The notes beneath the pieces were generated by a model. That model was given only the letters and a program-made list of their open reading frames with translations, did not search any database and was not told the DNA's origin. From Thermoleophilaceae bacterium (lineage in GTDB: Bacteria > Actinomycetota > Thermoleophilia > Solirubrobacterales > Thermoleophilaceae): DNA of 7,527 nucleotides. Made by a program: the position numbers and the translations under genes. Of the stretch, positions 5,847 to 7,527 are shown one piece after another. Numbering within the stretch: position 1 is the stretch's first letter; the number at the start of each line of letters is the position of its first letter. The stretch spans positions 1 to 7,527 of the forward strand of contig JACCYP010000332.1 in NCBI GenBank assembly GCA_013696425.1, given 5' to 3'.

Positions 5847-7011
5847 AGTCAAGCTGCTTGACGACCTCGTCCAGAGCGGTGGGAAGAGCCTCGTCCTTGC
5901 GCGTCTTCGCGCGGTCGCGCGCCTTCACCTGCGGTGTGATCCCCTTCTCGGAGATGTTGTCGCCGTCGGGCAGGAAGTAGGAGCCCACGGTGAGGTCGAG
6001 CACGCCGCCGTTCGGCAGCTCCTCGACCTCCTGGAACACACCCTTGCCGAATGTCCGCTCGCCCACGACCACGGCGCGGTCGTGATCGCGCAGTGCGCCG
6101 GTCACGATCTCGGAGGCGCTGGCGGTACCGCGATCCACGAGCACCACGACGGGAATGTCCTTGTCGATCGACTTGCCGATCGCGTCGAACTTGCGCTCGG
6201 GGCGCTTGCGGCCCTTCGTGGAAACGATCAGGCCGTCCTCGATGAACACGCTCGCAACCAGGCGGCCCTCCTGGAGCAGCCCGCCCCCGTTCGCGCGCAG
6301 GTCGAGCACGATGCCCTTGGCGCCCTTCTCGATCTGCTCGTCGATCTCCTTGCGCACCAGCGCGTGTACGCCCTCGGAGAAGGTGGCCACCTGGACGACG
6401 CCGACCTTCACGCCGTCCTTCTCCTCGATCCGGCCGCGCACCACGGGAACGTCGATCTTCGCGCGCTTCACCGTGAGCGGCCTGTCGCGGCCCGAACCGT
6501 CGTCGACGGTGATCGTGACCTTCGTGCCGGCCGGGCCCTTGATGCGCGCGGTCGCGACGTCGCTTGCCTCACCCTCGATCGACTTGCCGTTCACGGCCGT
6601 GATCACGTCGCCCTTCTTGAGGCCCGACTTCTTTGCGGGCGACTTCGGGAAGACCGACACGATCTCGAGGCCCTTGGGGTCCTCCTGCACGGTCATGCCG
6701 ATGCCCTCAAAGGAGCCGGTGAGCGACTGCTCGAAGAGCTTCGCGTCCTTGGGCGGGATGTAATTGGAGAAACGGTCCCCGAGCCCGCGGACGAGCGCTT
6801 GGAGCGACTTCTCCTCGATGTCCTCCTGCTTGACGTCCTTGTAGTAGGAGCGTTCGATGGCCTTCTCGACCTCGGCGCGCGTGGCGCTGTCCTTCTGGAC
6901 GAAGGTCTCGCGCAGGCCCTCGGGCAGCTTGTCCGGATGCCCGCCCAGGTAGAGGCCCGCCGAGAGGGCGAGCAGGACGCAGGCGAGCGCGATGACCACG
7001 GTGCGAAACAC
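5845..7011 (-). CDS. S41 carboxyl-terminal processing protease (CtpA/CtpB-like)
   Basis: This 388-residue exported serine protease cleaves proteins at or near their C-terminus outside the membrane. An N-terminal hydrophobic segment (about 4-23) serves as signal anchor. A helical region leads to the PDZ domain (about 98-172, GIGMTVQ and SGLKKGDVITAVNG). The S41 core follows, with VLDLRANGGGLL (235-246). The Ser-Lys catalytic residues are S298 in GTASASEI and K323 in TFGKG, with D309 between them, spaced exactly like Ser430-Asp441-Lys455 of E. coli Tsp. The start is GTG 7011, the first possible start after an in-frame stop; GTG 6999 is a second option. Neither has a clear SD. It lies 50 nt after ftsX, the same neighbour relation as ftsX-ctpB in Bacillus, so a role in wall remodelling or processing of an envelope regulator is plausible but not shown. 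Confidence 0.95.
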   Translation of the reverse strand: MFRTVVIALACVLLALSAGLYLGGHPDKLPEGLRETFVQKDSATRAEVEKAIERSYYKDVKQEDIEEKSLQALVRGLGDRFSNYIPPKDAKLFEQSLTGSFEGIGMTVQEDPKGLEIVSVFPKSPAKKSGLKKGDVITAVNGKSIEGEASDVATARIKGPAGTKVTITVDDGSGRDRPLTVKRAKIDVPVVRGRIEEKDGVKVGVVQVATFSEGVHALVRKEIDEQIEKGAKGIVLDLRANGGGLLQEGRLVASVFIEDGLIVSTKGRKRPERKFDAIGKSIDKDIPVVVLVDRGTASASEIVTGALRDHDRAVVVGERTFGKGVFQEVEELPNGGVLDLTVGSYFLPDGDNISEKGITPQVKARDRAKTRKDEALPTALDEVVKQLD

Positions 7012-7061
7012 CGGCTGAGGGTAGCCAGGGGTGCCTATGCGGCGGCTAAAAACTGCCCGCG
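7012..7061 (-). other. Spacer between ftsX and the S41 protease gene
   Basis: This 50-nt spacer includes a short T-run (minus strand GCAGTTTTTAGCC). The T-run lies about 10 nt after the ftsX stop, but no stable hairpin is seen right before it. I see no convincing SD for the GTG at 7011 and no clear promoter. Read-through from ftsX is the simplest view. Confidence 0.35.
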
Positions 7062-7527
7062 CTAGACGCGCAGGAAGCGGCGCAGCGTGATGCCCGAGCC
7101 CATCGCCGAAACGGCGACGCAGGCGAACAGCAGGACCGCCACGAGCAGGCCGAAGTCGATCGTGTTGGGCGCCTGGAGCAGGGCGAGCTGCTCCGACAGC
7201 GGATCGACGACGGTGCCCTTCAGGATCGCGAGCAGCAGGATCGCGGCGAGGCCGCCCATGAAACCGACGATCACGCCCTCGATCACGAATGGCCAGCGGA
7301 TGAACCAGTTGGTCGCACCCACGAGCTTCATCACCTCGACCTCGCGCCGGCGCGCGAAGATCGACAGCCGGATGGTGTTGGCGATGAGCGCGATCGAGGC
7401 CAGCGTGAGCAGGATCGCCAGGCCGGCGGCCACGCCCTTCACCACACCCGTGACCTCGAGGATCTTGTTGGTGTCCTCCTCGCGGTTGCGCACCTCGTCG
7501 ACCGCCGCGAAGCTCGCGCCGTTGGCG
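7062..7527 (-). CDS. ftsX: Cell division protein FtsX, C-terminal 154 residues (runs off right edge)
   Basis: FtsX is the membrane subunit of the FtsEX ABC-type complex, which couples the division ring to activation of extracellular peptidoglycan hydrolases. The frame is open to the window edge, so the N-terminus lies outside; the GTG at 7493 is internal, since in-frame coding continues upstream of it. The visible part begins at the end of the extracellular loop (VDEVRNREEDTNKIL). It then has three membrane segments: one ending in LIANTIRLSIFARRREVEVM, one around FVIEGVIVGFMGGLAAILLL, and a last one ending in the basic tail GITLRRFLRV. The cytoplasmic stretch RRREVEVMKLVGATNWFIRW is the FtsX-type permease signature. 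ftsE is expected just outside the right edge. About half the usual length of roughly 300 residues is present. Confidence 0.95.
   Translation of the reverse strand, partial: ANGASFAAVDEVRNREEDTNKILEVTGVVKGVAAGLAILLTLASIALIANTIRLSIFARRREVEVMKLVGATNWFIRWPFVIEGVIVGFMGGLAAILLLAILKGTVVDPLSEQLALLQAPNTIDFGLLVAVLLFACVAVSAMGSGITLRRFLRV

Noticed and set aside
5392..7065. A 557-codon open frame on the plus strand, antisense to the S41 protease gene and the 5' part of rnr
   Set aside because: The composition is that of a GC-driven shadow frame, with no domain; the minus strand carries the S41 and RNB signatures.
7062..7493. A stand-alone 143-residue membrane protein starting at GTG 7493
   Set aside because: The same frame stays open to the window edge and encodes more FtsX-like sequence upstream, so this is an internal codon of a truncated ftsX.

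Overview
This very GC-rich window reads almost entirely on the minus strand. Eight protein genes follow one another in the same direction with short spacers (at most 58 nt) or small overlaps. Two are cut by the window edges. In transcription order, from high to low coordinates, they are: ftsX (C-terminal half), an S41 carboxyl-terminal processing protease, a compact RNase R/RNase II-family exonuclease, smpB, a membrane-anchored HtrA-like serine protease, a BatA-like von Willebrand factor A (VWA) membrane protein, a MoxR AAA+ ATPase, and a DUF58 protein (N-terminal part). No tRNA, rRNA, mobile element, CRISPR array or long repeat was seen. No gene-free stretch reaches 300 bases.

The base composition, the single-membrane style of the surface proteins, and the ftsX-ctp / rnr-smpB / HtrA / MoxR content fit a high-GC Gram-positive bacterium. 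An actinobacterium is most likely, perhaps of the Thermoleophilia type. That placement is inferred from gene order and protein style, not from a marker-gene comparison.

Region 7527-4182 couples cell division and wall remodelling (FtsX, Ctp protease) with RNA decay. Region 5837-3699 holds RNase R and SmpB, which act together on stalled ribosomes and nonstop mRNA. Region 3640-1 is an envelope module. It consists of an HtrA protease with one transmembrane anchor and a PDZ domain, a VWA protein with an intact metal-ion-dependent adhesion site (MIDAS), its probable MoxR chaperone-like ATPase, and a DUF58 protein with a MIDAS-like motif. The tight spacing suggests one or two long transcripts with translational coupling. 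The only spacer large enough for an internal promoter near the middle is 3641-3698, and no convincing promoter or terminator is visible there.

Every gene belongs to a known family, and I found no clear sign of a wholly undescribed system. The points most worth a second look are the short RNase R without the usual N-terminal domains, the merger of two conserved Gram-positive neighbourhoods, and the HtrA-VWA-MoxR-DUF58 order.
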